A DNA stretch of 64,000 bases from Nocardia vinacea (GTDB lineage Bacteria; Actinomycetota; Actinomycetes; Mycobacteriales; Mycobacteriaceae), in contig NZ_CP109149.1 of the NCBI RefSeq assembly GCF_035920345.1, forward strand, positions 124,001 to 188,000, written 5' to 3'. This document shows, piece after piece, positions 58,101 through 59,273 of this stretch. The notes under the pieces are model-generated. The model had not been told where the DNA came from. It saw nothing but the letters and a program-made list of their open reading frames with translations, and ran no database searches. Within the stretch, counting starts at the first letter, position 1. The number at the start of each line of letters is the position of its first letter. A program made the translations under genes and the position numbers.

Positions 58101-58660
58101 TGTGCACCGGCCACGACGCCGCCCATGGTGAGTGCGCCCATGATGGTCGCGCGAATGGCGAGCGCCATGGTGGGGAATCGCTCCATGAAGGCGGCGATGT
58201 TTTGGAATAGGGTGGTGATGGTGCCGCGGCGGGCGGCGGCGGCGGCGATATCGGCGGCGATGCGGTCGCTGGCGGCTTTCATCGGTACGGCGGTGTCGAT
58301 GAGGAGGTTGGCGAGCAGGACCGCCGCGATACCGATGACGATGTACTGCTCGAGTTCGATCGCGTTGGCGAAGTCGTAGAGCAGGGTGGCCATACCGTCG
58401 GCGTATTCGATTTGATTGCGCGTGTTGGCGATCTCGGTTTTCAGCTGTTTCTCGATCGCGTCGCCGGCCTCGCCCTGGATTGCTTCGGGTACTCGTTGTG
58501 CGAGGTGTTCGAGCTGCCCCAGGGTGACGGTGAGCCGTTCGGCCGAGCGTGCCCAGGCATCAGCGGTGTCGCGGATGCCAGCCGGATTACCGTTGGGGAT
58601 ATGGCCGACTATCCAGCGCGTCACCGAGTCCGGGAAGTCGGGCGGGATGGTGACACTCAT
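28154..58660 (-). CDS. Giant WXG100/CpnT-like polyvalent protein, 10,168 aa
   Basis: This is one uninterrupted frame of 30.5 kb encoding roughly a 1.1-MDa protein. It starts with a CpnT-type WXG100-like head plus membrane helices, which is the family reason to expect export by a type VII or related route, and continues through Pro-rich linkers into more than a dozen domains (see separate entries) to a C-terminal prolyl oligopeptidase. The domains are joined by linkers, six of which carry the motif TPWS or TPWT. Some modules are degenerate repeats of others. The long frame with normal codon use argues for selection. The start ATG 58660 has only a weak ribosome-binding site. It is the third gene after the small genes at 59530 and 59273. 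Toxin or effector function is inferred, not shown. Confidence 0.9.
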   Translation of the reverse strand: MSVTIPPDFPDSVTRWIVGHIPNGNPAGIRDTADAWARSAERLTVTLGQLEHLAQRVPEAIQGEAGDAIEKQLKTEIANTRNQIEYADGMATLLYDFANAIELEQYIVIGIAAVLLANLLIDTAVPMKAASDRIAADIAAAAARRGTITTLFQNIAAFMERFPTMALAIRATIMGALTMGGVVAGAQELQIIQGQGKPGRRTHMDWGQVGVAAAAGGGGGLAGSLVTRVVLPALTRATGRTVAIVLASVAGGAAGGAGAALVVSELTDTELTGRLLVQMMVMGGASGAITSIGVAVRVTGAMSAARPSTGTVPEIGGSRGSSDGLPIRSVPDSTRPGISADAPRSRGETIPEIGGSQHNRSREALPVRPEPERVSQRSNNDGSAARPHEETIAEIKSLEAAINELGKSEFEGKSYEEAFRNLDKGDTPPLSDPPPGTPPSSPGNKPDPSHGSSRWENGQQDLIAGNLGAARAEPTLAASGSWSSTNPPGTAQYQTGRPESSPQMSLAGPVAAADGQPNSAAPGSVLTMNANTHVESKTHIGTAKDLGGTGGGNEPGVTARPPVSHGDSPSGGGSGPRPPASGEGPGKPPSDEEILLDLDFFDYEPVPNEPVTPTGNSPAAMPHAAGTAPVEPVPGSGTGPTPPANPTPPATPTEAKSPTAQAGTTPGPASPPATPAPTPVANTPHATPQANLPQQPHANPHPPQTHATPPGAQANTPQQHINPQAAQANSPQQPHMATPITGAAANNLAAQAIPPAALAGAAALGGNGASNPDAVTGLSAPQPATSGGQPVTQADHPDAAAEGSIKPLGAPSSGPATDDEPDADPEEFPTPPGTTVPNPWEHNVQKDPRDHNVWQDHRDHNVQKTPAGDYITNPSITYPLDNEVPENATPIIPHTPALTPIDLPADSARFTPAPQNPDDNTPNPTPTRPPEVTPLPRDSTAHPSHQDAVPEKPDTPILRTKYAVEPNPETPGAPQKPAGPQLNPHSLEYNPRESGVPAIGGVPHLQPAASPRKPVERKRLTTRAQATMGDDPNEKKRKKRKPPEETPPPPPPPPQSSQEDSAAPAAPAPGPSTPKQSKPKQSKAQAAADRAVRTALREWPHAEQVDTAAALAVALALQALTRPDFDPSRDRDPRVSASIHGEPGNRWALVEVSDGNGDMPTRSQGGKPGWPAIDSMIEKTETSGYELPQGAGKTVWFKLFEAAGDGDPSQQAMPDPDVDLIFAPGTVKRGASQARREVRDRLRQAGLPDERIDDVVSVVSDAMQNVARHVPDSDARVRVWRTGRVEIGDNSQNLPQPPKDSDTDAFSDGEADEWALGALLPGTHGRFFQEMVGQLANTWGVNLERARGKTIWFDFGTTGPADVDGNYSATPPAPQSTPGEPTPAAASDPRADTTPATPDDQCDNAGDGRPPTDGEQATDPVLQRAKQGDPAAFQKLRNRHGREILEFVLEQLGVRPAKGDAPAQSVLFAQAINLAQAVNRAVFTNAERQQWVFVEGDDVTGALQRMARNMLERRLKAAPLQTSNKLTTTPDPEPRTGVPEIDTETTPHTTDDADKRPEPSSSESEPSNHGLTDQEVEVVRMVASGMSNKAIADRLDRSESRVKFYLKAIGDKLGIHGRHGIVNAARASGIVGDEDIAESFQEMPSGILTEQEVKVLDLVADGMSNKDIGVAMGLSWLTVKAHLARIGGKLGTGDRAGMVARALHARILPVTHSGHALGHNVLTEAEIEMLALVAEGMTNKEIGVVVSADVVRSPDDVKEQLNRIGDKLGIRERAGMVGRALRAGILPLADPVAEEPAPMPGRDVLSETEFEILSLVAEGLTNRQIGEARAMSPATVRSLLLRIGFKLRAHDRTAMVEAALDRGIVLNTGVPASADSGHGGGFGSNGPSIGGPVTVEDTNALVGEQGHTPHNRGGSATDAPPPGPITHVHDSDTDRAARDLSQQPERGGGGGQAPGPETQFYNDADPAVDHGLFKRRKVEANWVLNNFGPVNPGPQKPNNAPTSGAPPETTPSEQESDAAQGSGSSQNSNSAPQDATGHPSDPPSPAAPQSADDDTASQQPSTPNTAAASTTDATPAQTSSSANTGEGDSSTTSSDPTNPNELGNHADGEHGRGARIMTDTALAIGTDVTQHGKTVWVEYKPPPRSYPASLDDTLDVAPGRVRRSDGAAMVATPWTKRGESVEGPLVFHTPPSDTPGVGANPPHSASDAPTERAVQADARGLDDAGVGNGASHGNQPAQVSPRSSNTARVEGQSPASAETEQRVGASEQSAGADGAALDRNDALWRGEEPDPPTRTAECELAKRTLVDLLRSRHPRLTEIGFEVIGIDDRDIGVGAVRDIARAADYVLTKYPHIDVPIIRIRDDINPLVGGAAIGNPDTGRVHEIGVSRGFIISPEDFRDEFDGEFFPQGTGDPMYDLMIILFGAAIDIATGGEISSNEEDILSAGYEELRSAGHVDIDREVWEEQIPCGGGNLVAVSFADIEINGDKPYTPQAVVYKALSNAWKRVLPAEPEVVRQELAAALREQERARREEESARREEESARREEESARREEEARRRQAVADALAERFGGDNPERGRDWRDALWRGGPALDPRLGSDEAELAKRELLTMLTQRHPQVDLIESEWLGPGGSAPRRIGVGAVRDIFRAISTVLTRYPLDNRLQIRIEPTAHVHATKGPRLANSDAFVNDPLLDGVQVIRMTWLAERLEDRVLDKEESWSELYRRAVKARFHPRGTGRPLFDATYHEMGHFLERPVYPASEPAEQAVAVNAILDAGYKEARKAGKFTGKATWLDQFTEFGRKKTREVVAEAFADIEINRVAEFAEQAAAVIAILDAGYQEGRAAGKIHTDKRTWLDEFPEFGPKNTWEAVAEAFADIEIQMGKAAWLFQFPVYGLTNTREAVAVAFADIEIHGGKEYTPQWVLHRAVTMRWAPATDTAADPGTRYAPGGSHSVHALPPTPWSRNNGGIPARGGWSTEPRRGVPVQESVSRYDPGGRDRSAAPRRNPNDLGAPIHTDDTADRSSTGQPDEPDSSPSENTAVELSPSARRVLDAAMADVEEVAAEALRPVRDLGVDVTSLYRKEAAAIERSIEILRARQGVRFDALLRRLVVDEQAARTLAEVMAIAGAMPDIRAQYRSLAEHIESYRRYAHEVRTAMAILAARDVLAAEGAEPFIDDNGRLVEGIGVAPGRVVVASPLRGQQALLDFMVEGSSELAARGVQIDYRLVLVDEDGQVTVEPISGQHDEPEPIDRLYEDRDTVAWINSLTDERPFAEKLAEANDSGESFREILKDGSGDHTMSESVVLISYKNGFKVIVKTVRDVDQADAEELGAIILEAIGARPPKVIRLSEISERVLAMEYIPGVVARDLSGNGKDPWHYFFRTPAARRQGLGDTLLRPPDRHEGQNWILGHGVHIVPIDNALDFTEDWPGAGFTGDEDWARTGFHEHFATFRDGVWTWVQHHVPRAELGAIRQRIIAAEPKFERLHRPSWYEGVLRIFTEVEEHAAESPAPPSAEHTDVVLALEQLRDRLVLRYYAELMDGPRIVGSRKDWTWRDWPRVVAYLEQRFDGYPDPHTHRDITILKRLTQLHLHAQMNEVSADELDGTWPELTDEYLAALAQRLADLEEGAQYPALRSESDEEWLERFRHEIGSAADEQSAVAPANTVTPAQSENDSATTTSGESTAPPPTGGQSVVTPHIPDSLGPSSSTSNTKAGPTPWTNQRSAPAGVPPNPAETFDLPPKRARYAAGEPIAEQAGTGDPWLGFANAPGVDNAAHANSGKAPSPEQPAATEPPIKRGPAGFEEFRAALCVALSEGTAKPDAREVLANATAEQMHAALGQLVPDQVNILRHLQAEHPADRIVQDLTHSWDEVIDLANQAADRVIESLVRDSLQHQRFTTLTAALAEGTPSQLRDALEQLGTDQKRIVVGLFSQGKSPADMAAIMPLGQPTIKLIADGAVRRMADHIARKRGLTVEPVAMLTAEPEPTENAFQRGYRLAEAQRKAAAFGRIDGATAPLSDLLRRLDKLFPTPSVGQRPARMEVTHRPVHAVARSLVGDVPPEAAVGRLGDRVAGDSMLLGRDAVDAVFGERMRLGSRLEVSVPEEAYRYLRGQAEWTETPAADGTARLVNAEMSIGMGWNAGPSHGELLRRSWKTPAGIHVASLPDVYAVLQERGLPQDLRDTAAIRRKLLDPTRPPLPEHVLAREIDALRSVLPEVALDHPDAEVAVRLGANGMHICSTLYGDPAIGRANQIIGDLELAEYRVPATYHNGFGLVEDGRLLQEHLGNIAARPHERLDAAAADTYSDAVYGNGRRSNNPEGYDELRSADLARAHALSLGYEPDRANRIHRMIMGTAFDERTKAQAGKHDPDPLVQAIAGIDLQTLAQPSSLEDTFDLIPEDLTAERHSRDRILGRTIVDHGLRIRSTEEAQAIIDEYAGYRPTIDGVPSDRDVMDAVANRLAGDAGFRDPVTGHRYPPTWTLDNPQLRAALSKKARELSQKLADREITATQALEQIRRHTAAMQEKLGVRDDAPHGPRSSPSTFSRASTQQTPLAREQFVVRAQGAAVGAIGIEGPRVAPASESSRSEFVVRVQGHDPSDEQARMRAASQAWDWLDEQLFDWPAGKIDDAGLELADRVTTALENSDDGTVRVALEEMGEPGERHARVTVGDSSFEFGEAYELPRWLADAIAPVRHVRLNVPGELAIAVGYAQIPQIAKTLASFDKLGGPVEVVQDNIEHGVRHRSTVNRGRLLDSRSDVEAENIELRFGDSVVELNIYSFRDQQFKDGLRAFDLTGREGRTVPLDKFASAIVEKLQQRRLNRIEAQAADYTPDSRREWFQRQEEWDRADQTETANPATTSQQDQTSVGLGFRPWETSRQHGLWTDYPEQQAADYSNSYGSEHYGVTAEIEEGVLRFTIKAGRGTPTGRVMFRQLMDSIPRPVHEIHGHWDFYGPGAGLVRPHEVTAENEPRWLGDNLETFNALMQDLFLSPEDAARNTFTGKMAAEYGYTRVRFITLEGRGGERAVEGLRSYGEFTEVDVRFGKPEGPHIRPETTTTAVRRTRTTTGYPNPNANETKAEAAQHLDETEPPEEARREQAQRDGYAELSEVDPADPAQLTRERDNAEPDKAGSKPDVEGVTRQDALHPDTADEAELMRYSSFAYLTERPDAAPGELTGEAWFNSPQRYAWERAWLIENGPSLGALAAMTLASLEAEILLGLPNTRPDPLLIVQERPRLPGEMLPIWKLRTLPGKDPDQASVIGLLARRFSLDELLQHAYISPVGARPLLQADLDLTIRMLKPAERPRFVRVPRDGVYTAHYPGCRSLPNRSPDYLRTRPLADVLLRQIGSRTFCEYLMNDVVAPYQRREAHQLLDSYVGRTLSAEDRISQWFATTVTSMLDAPPEAAPQLLRQALHAGMSAQDRAVQQFATTVSELLSGHTDFGRYLHHRGLPETQAFVEDIRRTVGRHHPPEAIGQVPFISTLLEPPPGRATPERSAARTPWSNQQTFARRRSAPADVPTRVPHPSPTPRSRNNGGNRAPGERVPDVDQPGAADRPVDRVGRKPSTHHPAAHQADLDKAPKVDEALDLPRHRREAEPRVANPGRGVPEQAFVFARDPDGQNWGDASPNVGRHDSADSMETPPDATPPQTTASTTPTGPVESRFRDAADKIDRSGWSLEAREAGKRLVRLLFDLTKVEQGKDVVQPTDDDVGPLLTLDSSEGDRQLASLKADSIPGIPLNGFSLVVREFVYRQGVLRSWIDDMFGRGSAGDYQMVVGAVLEELAAQLGATGAGWLQVTMYRGSDGDCELSAEFGRHGVGATAKLELEVPEGGELADAELTLTMWPDPEQDPDSVIAGVRGVARELTAGRPAGRANSLGDAAERLLRADAAEHDDPVMASGLRFTARRDRIDLAVCDPQTGRSTHQQTVFDSVDAVAKEASRRARDEMLGNHWTDADDLSTAANVVSRRLHSMLTEDRIDRPLRLDASVFGEQGDKILTVELHSPGDRSEDFPAVIELWQRPRPSDLTPGAAIQFFSEHWWLALLHRSAGVEPGRKATSPVAVTDERAEWLVSAGADRDAVLFSADKLVRLPEPRPDLPFMRGVMARACTLVETMIDERLLVPGRDGVVTWTIGMGVRGLECRVAVTYRSPRARMDGSEDATRAGAGWEGATRAGEYFWGDGWTTWAAFDLLPAVEAQLAALFASVPPHGRGPAAANTTIFDIGRHVNAMREIASSALTFESNAEAAEFARAHLGDPVTAVSERGPVDWTPQSRPLPQHLVVMFALELDEVDADNPESLPGALLPITGNSTVVIVTSPWNRLPDNNIGVALAPAGTLVTRAEDDTVTGNPRLVLLDDHVMTVTSVVDGDQTTAYGFLGKPPDWRRGTTLPSGSAPTQPNTPAVDAVKPSTESQRTPVPDTNPSDTAQDTGHHTDRAAEPGDPRAPVDDSRADQCPSPAKPEPGAPEATTPWSRKLRGSMTLQFHPADPAEAAGLPARKQHRLFTDPNTATGYPSGPVTFHNHPNGQEWDDPRDVARRNRQRAERSTGAGDNEEAGMPPADLSGLTPDEQLLGAAIGNRKPVNWKELVQGTQILLLGEDHGHDSVRAYLATQAAALRAAGVTHYCIEAPPHPAFDALNAGQEADLSGVMAGPGWEGGWAEVVAAMAAEGIQIVPFDVLHPSSPHGSPLRDIRESHMAKTIARVAQDNPAAKIAVLIGRDHLIQDKKKWSLKTGCLMPAVSARLTAAGHTTTSVSMWGSEAGQHEPIRWHAERIGIHDETFIADLRSLQQTDLLRLNWASDVMLHVGGSGSWHTESGPATSQSAPTHDPAPSTSGQARRIQHTGGKTAASRKPAPTSIEVPDNVQLAVPRSGDISVDSEKLATVHADVGALTHDWANTEQAVATAYLATELASMHVHLGNGAEMSVSKAGEPGHRVLRVVISDIGEAPSTLPAYFVSLSLERLQLLTHRYGHEESEGTTVTWFEFDESGPDFAPAGLAAVHGVDPAADDPVAPGSPASGAEPVGQGETAGIDVASLLGAIDAQQLRLIREGIAAELETATYDPRTDTIEHTDADRLRKLTDIAARLDELHTAIQQPDNTTPQRIQRLVHHYHATIEWLAALTDADNATAGLPTDLADTDLAGRTQPTLRQRIEHARQAVDRYSEADQRVRQLHAAFRTDEHSDGSARQPESRSEEKAESRAEVSPAEREQTEVPRPQQEAQSESGQRAPEQHHHLPPPVQQDLGSIAGYSDIGVGPTGRGHHNNQDAFAIAKLDVAGKPIQVAVVCDGVSSSRDGELAARAAADTARDYLVAALAEVGSDGQFDRVSMVQGATETAQQAVRALAELPEYRGLPHPPACTIVLALVEHDQVTLDWEGDSRAYWLDENAPNSESLTTDDSIVPLLVDAGIPEAEALEGAYAHRIFRYLGMPPGSEQPSHAKTIPLPRKGHLLLCTDGLWGKTFAAESLADVLRHTQEQSPGDLPAALRAFQQNALREKERDNITGVLINHTPPATTTGYSTAKSGGGAPPLGPGLSFHPHAGPREVLDVRPGVPTPGTLQAPNPTSGIGRPDMWFRWNPEQNPSQPDNQNTTATSRDDVPRVGTSASGPSANKPRQPGGTDPAAPPGHLERTAPERLERVREALAVAKRQRERLEGLVAQTAELWDEEPGPLDAAREERWRKLHNKMRTALAIAADDDPEQAAARAEAVRTEGGDGHLVEFAEQFPLLDTLVRQIAERDQRARQVELLAAAAYAYNKREQARILRDEAAAELRVPYKDLAPDSPRREQSEREFDDLHAQLADLIEVEPDELDVDRVEDVLVMARRPVGDPQRPADADHRVALGSQWLELHELVENARRFDEYNAEAQRLDALADTDNIVAAPRGLETTDTAKDRKPVPTGQGRGKGEGKVMHARGFTSADFASLSPSDQHAYAMREIDYNALTFDSNAEAAEFVAHLGDPVTAVSERGPVDWTSQSRRLPRHVVVTFALQLDQLDAGTPESLPGALLPITGNSTVVIVTSPWNRLPDNNIGVALAPAGTLVTRAEDDPVTGNPRLVLTPNVMRVTRVVVDDKETTNAVVDDQKTTAYGFLGKPPGGHRGTTPPSGPARAQPHQNTMAKGRHQPEIAERSESDDRQATTRSSAAAGSTPGSTKQPPAAGEQNQKEPSRPTLWQQTNAHDIGKNAPGKAEDFGDFGDVDELGNQRRREAKATNLPEGGPQDFILNPRTGQPWALRFSKRKQRDTPENPQPHDDASKQQDAPEPAPKTTSRAPGNRSADRTTESDHEPTQQPTSITADQHTQPEPDGSDRDGLAVGVHERSGQVAAAEDDAMPSVGGDRERDDAALNHVASEEMVPKLRLWIASWNANQAIIATPGLTSAQIAEALQRRADLEALLPEMLALPREDLLPETIPDYLELSAAANDSSIEPNGSEPSRETEPSDDNEKAKNTVSLLSVIRANPAIGIRIAAEEIHTGGMVLASTAMSFYMAEVGPEALGVSELITSVLPIGVSLFAGDRADRGSRREVMLWGLGIGSAGALLAIAAAEAQNSFTIPGLLAAIMLEVVSNQLYRAAMFKYLREEVGKDARDGLNRFHSVSGAGITLVAKWLGPPMLALGAAFPPAINLGTNFLSAVTMPLVPDTPAAPKTSESESAWKSFIKSIREGVHTFQDDRLLREINANWGITWLFLGAQTAQVTWLVADSGLSPGQKGLAATIAPIAIFLSNAVRIKRLEDERAQAVRISRLLTAKLVVAGGAAIAMATAPGPWAASGILAGAWMVFYPSNTAINSHVDRTVPDEVSGRVGALRNMTSMATGGLGAFGTASAIGAWGPAATAIGMAAAFGSIAFVSVIRRIFGEDKALQDPAVAARARKLLDGINRTAEVVWTLGLNEPKCKPWQKKWTHLRDAIATQLVKIHLDPDADNLFGQVIDRVETDSDIDTAVVFFDDRRYVITDTGTYGQSIVFDTTITNPDPAGNPCVRISSEWQQPDISNIEDAELLVWYCTRGTDGNLTSLQPQQPNQPTPRKRGKPRTSPTNTNSDRNPGKPRWKWPFGRQQADPASAGRHIEVHVIEDGATSENRGETPWSDVRPLAQQTDSAIAIDRTAQTTAPEQQGSAPRTRSAPESPPTGPESATGSGSGDGDPGEDVSAAARPGWVDPHVHRGDRRLGDRPQWNQSFSVAANSESPGRPGPAPAGVPPNPADTFALHWKQARDAADAPIGKPGIGHPWLGFANAPGVDNAAHANSGKAPSPEQPAATEPPIKRAPAGFEEFRAALCAALAEGTAEPDVREVLANATIQQMQAALGRLVPNQVNILRHLQAEHPTDRIVQDLTSSWDEVIHLANQAADRVIESLVHDSPAHQRLTTQTAALAEAAPWQLQAALKQLGTDQKKIIVGLFSQGIPPDRMAEIMPLDQPTIEHMAHGALRRMADHIAGEHGPTIEPIAVTATEPKPTETAFQRGYRLAEAERKATAFARIDGATEQLTELLRKLDELHGDRYLWLEKEGPHTQAWVNAHNQWTIEKFTLSREFHDLRERILATLDSADRVAHPDRYGDWLYDFRRDKEHPKGVWRRITAADYRNGESAWEVLLDLDALADTEGKNWVWGEAKVLRDGQHRALISMSEGGGDRNEVHEFDLRTKRFVSPEEGGFSLPLALNRFMWVDENTVCVGTDFGPNSLTQAGYPRFSKRWRRGTPLSEAETILEGEFTDGVVAHGEWPGMGPHHVIRFIGFGNREYYLVQPDGSLQRLDVPPDAQVRWVKNRLMVEPGSPWNINGREYPAGSLLVADIDAFLAGDRKFEMLFEPDAHTVLHDWGWTANHLLLTLLSDVQTKIEALTPTPVGWTRRSLDAVPKMATASVIGLDRLAGDDEFLLSVSGFTIPPMVLAGSMDGEGRGVEQEPAVFDATDVVTEQFFATSADGTRIPYFVTRRRGAVGPTIVHGYGGFSDSQTPAYDGAEGLAWLEDGGISVVANIRGGGEYGPRWHTSAVKASRYKVFEDFAAVAMDLVTRGITTPEQLGAIGASNGGLLMGGMLTRYPDLFGALVAEVPLMDMQRFHLLLQGAPWAAEYGHPDNPDEAAHIISPYHEAVLNRQYPPILLRTSTNDDRVHPGHARKMAARLEELGYEVWYYESTEGGHEDTGDNRQAAFEEALVYAFFRRKLMPERNNGGNRESGGAAGTNTGPTAPAI
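28155..30270 (-). other. Giant protein: C-terminal prolyl oligopeptidase
   Basis: Residues about 9464-10168. The S9A start (DRYLWLEKEGPHTQAWVNAH) is followed by a beta-propeller and then the peptidase core (VHGYGGFSDSQTPAYDG, NIRGGGEYGPRWH). The catalytic triad is Ser10004 in GASNGGLLMGG, Asp10086 in TNDDRVHPGHA and His10117 in EGGHEDTGDN, in the right order. It looks active. Confidence 0.9.
30250..31040 (-). repeat. Duplicated HTH-like module, copy B
   Basis: The second copy of the same module, about 16.4 kb from copy A and directly before the prolyl oligopeptidase. Confidence 0.9.
32130..33365 (-). other. Giant protein: MFS-type membrane domain
   Basis: Residues about 8433-8844. Ten to twelve hydrophobic segments carry an MFS loop motif between helices 2 and 3 (FAGDRADRGSRREVMLWGLG) and a central cytoplasmic loop. 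The second half ends GAWMVFYPSNTAINSHVDRT. It resembles permeases of the DHA/TMS type. Confidence 0.75.
34420..34890 (-). repeat. Duplicated module of the giant gene, copy B
   Basis: Encodes ALTFDSNAEAAEFVAHLGDP and the same continuation as copy A, about 5.1 kb away. Confidence 0.9.
36165..36965 (-). other. Giant protein: complete PP2C phosphatase domain
   Basis: Residues about 7233-7500 hold all PP2C motifs in order: GRGHHNNQDAF (Asp7255), VAVVCDGVSSS (Asp7276), LDWEGDSRAYWL, HLLLCTDGLWG and RDNITGVLI. All four metal-binding Asp positions are kept, so activity is plausible. Confidence 0.85.
38270..38995 (-). other. Giant protein: TraB/ChaN/erythromycin-esterase-like domain
   Basis: Residues about 6556-6797 include ILLLGEDHGHDSVRAYLATQ (Glu6588 and two His) and IAVLIGRDHLIQDKK. 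This is the GExH...GxxH pattern of the EreA/ChaN/Tiki superfamily. Confidence 0.6.
39540..40010 (-). repeat. Duplicated module of the giant gene, copy A
   Basis: Encodes ALTFESNAEAAEFARAHLGD, PVTAVSERGPVDWT, LPDNNIGVALAPAGTLVTRA, AYGFLGKPP. It is nearly identical at DNA level to 34420-34890, including about 130 bp with only a few mismatches. Confidence 0.9.
42830..43050 (-). other. Giant protein: bacterial sugar-transferase-like segment
   Basis: Residues about 5205-5278: PDPLLIVQERPRLPGEMLPI, WKLRTLPG, VIGLLARRFSLDELLQHAYI, SPVGARPLLQADL. These match the order of motifs in phosphoglycosyl transferases (QER, KLRT, LRRxSLDELPQ, GPRP). The usual first membrane helix is not adjacent. Catalysis is doubtful. 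Confidence 0.55.
45060..46560 (-). other. Giant protein: HD-phosphohydrolase-like region
   Basis: Residues about 4034-4534. The second half (DLARAHALSLGYEPDRANRI, HRMIMGTAFDERTKAQAGKH, AIAGIDLQTLAQ) follows the H...H/D...D pattern of HD proteins, with a DVMDAVANRLAGDAGFRDPV tail. The front half is unrecognised. Confidence 0.4.
46600..47400 (-). repeat. Duplicated HTH-like module, copy A
   Basis: Encodes GFANAPGVDNAAHANSGKAP, VLANATAEQMHAALGQLVPD and a sigma-r4-like end (LGTDQKRIVVGLFSQGKSPA). Almost identical to 30250-31040. The first 110 bp differ at only a few sites. Confidence 0.9.
48130..49560 (-). other. Giant protein: kinase-like domain (PI3/4-kinase or HipA style)
   Basis: Residues about 3035-3510. 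A helical front is followed by GFKVIVKTVRDVDQADAEEL (Lys in the beta3 position), VLAMEYIPGVVARDL (hinge), then LLRPPDRHEGQNWILGHGVH with DRH and Asn, and IVPIDNALDF with an Asp-Asn in the metal-binding position. The order fits the lipid/actin-fragmin-like kinase fold. Confidence 0.55.
49860..51775 (-). other. Giant protein: duplicated zincin-like module
   Basis: Two copies share AKRxLxxxLxxRHP, IGVGAVRDI and a FADIEI motif. Copy 2 has the zinc-protease motif HEMGH at residues 2744-2748 (50417-50431). In copy 1 the same place reads LFGAAIDIATG, so its site is lost. Copy 2 ends in a ladder of about 60-residue repeats, each closing with AFADIEI. Confidence 0.65.
51001..51080 (-). repeat. 21-bp tandem repeat encoding RREEESA heptads
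   Basis: Four copies (three complete, one partial) of a 21-bp unit are essentially identical at the DNA level. They encode REEESAR repeats inside a charged coiled coil (residues about 2520-2555) that joins the two zincin-like copies. Confidence 0.9.
53060..53975 (-). other. Giant protein: four tandem LuxR-type HTH domains
   Basis: Residues about 1564-1865 carry four GerE/LuxR helix-turn-helix units: LTDQEVEVVRMVASGMSNKA, LTEQEVKVLDLVADGMSNKD, LTEAEIEMLALVAEGMTNKE and LSETEFEILSLVAEGLTNRQ, each followed by a recognition helix and a LG/LR..R.GMV-type end. The third has a short insertion. Confidence 0.85.
54105..54410 (-). other. Giant protein: sigma-factor-like region
   Basis: Residues about 1419-1517 open with DPVLQRAKQGDPAAFQKLRN and RHGREILEFVLEQLG, the pattern of sigma-70 region 2. 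No promoter-binding Trp/Tyr cluster is evident, so it may be decoy-like. It sits between the ATPase pair and the LuxR array. Confidence 0.5.
54600..55390 (-). other. Giant protein: two anti-sigma-type histidine-kinase-like ATPase domains
   Basis: Residues about 1090-1200 and 1213-1353 each look like a serine-kinase anti-sigma domain. Copy 1 has AAALAVALALQALTRPDFD and ends GAGKTVWFKLF. Copy 2 has DDVVSVVSDAMQNVARHVPD (N-box Asn) and ends ARGKTIWFDFG. A truncated third copy (residues about 2102-2142) ends HGKTVWVEYK, and a degenerate one (about 6851-6976) ends TTVTWFEFD. Confidence 0.7.
57720..58660 (-). other. Giant protein: WXG100/CpnT-like head with membrane helices
   Basis: Residues 1-100 are helical (WIVGHIPNGNPAGIRDTADA, WARSAERLTVTLGQLEHLAQ), as in the N-terminal domain of mycobacterial CpnT. 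Hydrophobic segments follow at about residues 106-125 (YIVIGIAAVLLANLLIDTAV), 165-185, 220-240 and 250-270 (Gly/Ala-rich). The motif TVPEIGGS/TIPEIGGS/TIAEI repeats three times just after, at residues about 315-400. Confidence 0.75.
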
Positions 58661-58958
58661 CGGGGCTTCGACCGCCCTCTCGCACCCTCCAGCACCTGTC
58701 GGCCCCCCGGTACGGCCTGCGACGCGGAATTCGCTCCGGCCCGGATGATGTCAGGATCGACCTGCAATGATTGCCCCCATATCCGACTCCCTTTTCAAAC
58801 CCTCAGCAGTGGAACCGAGCAGGAATTGGCTGCCGCTAGGTCTCGCTGAATCGACAACGCAGCCGTGTCGGCGACGCGAGACAGCGGGATCAGGTTCGTG
58901 GCGGTCTGTATCTGTTGGATTTGGCGATGGTGAGGTCAATGAGCGTTTCGTAGTCGCG

Positions 58959-59273
58959 TCATTCGAGTCGGTTTGTGTTGTCCAGGGGTTGCATGGTCGG
59001 CGACTTCGGCCCGCCCGAACCGCCTTCGTGCGATGCGGTGTCGGTGATCGTTCTTCTCGTCTGAGCCCAGGCAGGCCACCCGTAGTCGGGTCCCGGCGCA
59101 ACCCGGGCGGGGAAACCCAGTTGCTGGCCTGTGGTCCCTCCGCCGTCGTCTTGTTCGTTGCGCATACGCTCGTGCTCGGCGTCGAGCAGGTTTCCACGCT
59201 CGGGGGCCACGTCCTGGAGTTCGGTGGCGTCGGCCTCGGGCAGTGTGCCGGGTGAGTCGGGCTCGTTGTTCAT
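58959..59273 (-). CDS. Hypothetical acidic small protein, about 104 aa
   Basis: It starts at ATG 59273, which overlaps the stop of the upstream gene as ATGA, so it is translationally coupled. The text is hydrophilic and disordered-looking (NNEPDSPGTLPEADATELQD, HERMRNEQDDGGGTTGQQLG). No family is recognised. It lies 298 bp upstream of the giant gene on the same strand. A chaperone or partner role is only a guess from position. Confidence 0.55.
   Translation of the reverse strand: MNNEPDSPGTLPEADATELQDVAPERGNLLDAEHERMRNEQDDGGGTTGQQLGFPARVAPGPDYGWPAWAQTRRTITDTASHEGGSGGPKSPTMQPLDNTNRLE

Noticed and set aside
28160..58600. Many long plus-strand ORFs opposite the giant gene
   Set aside because: They are the antisense frames of a high-GC gene and lack start signals or recognisable domains.
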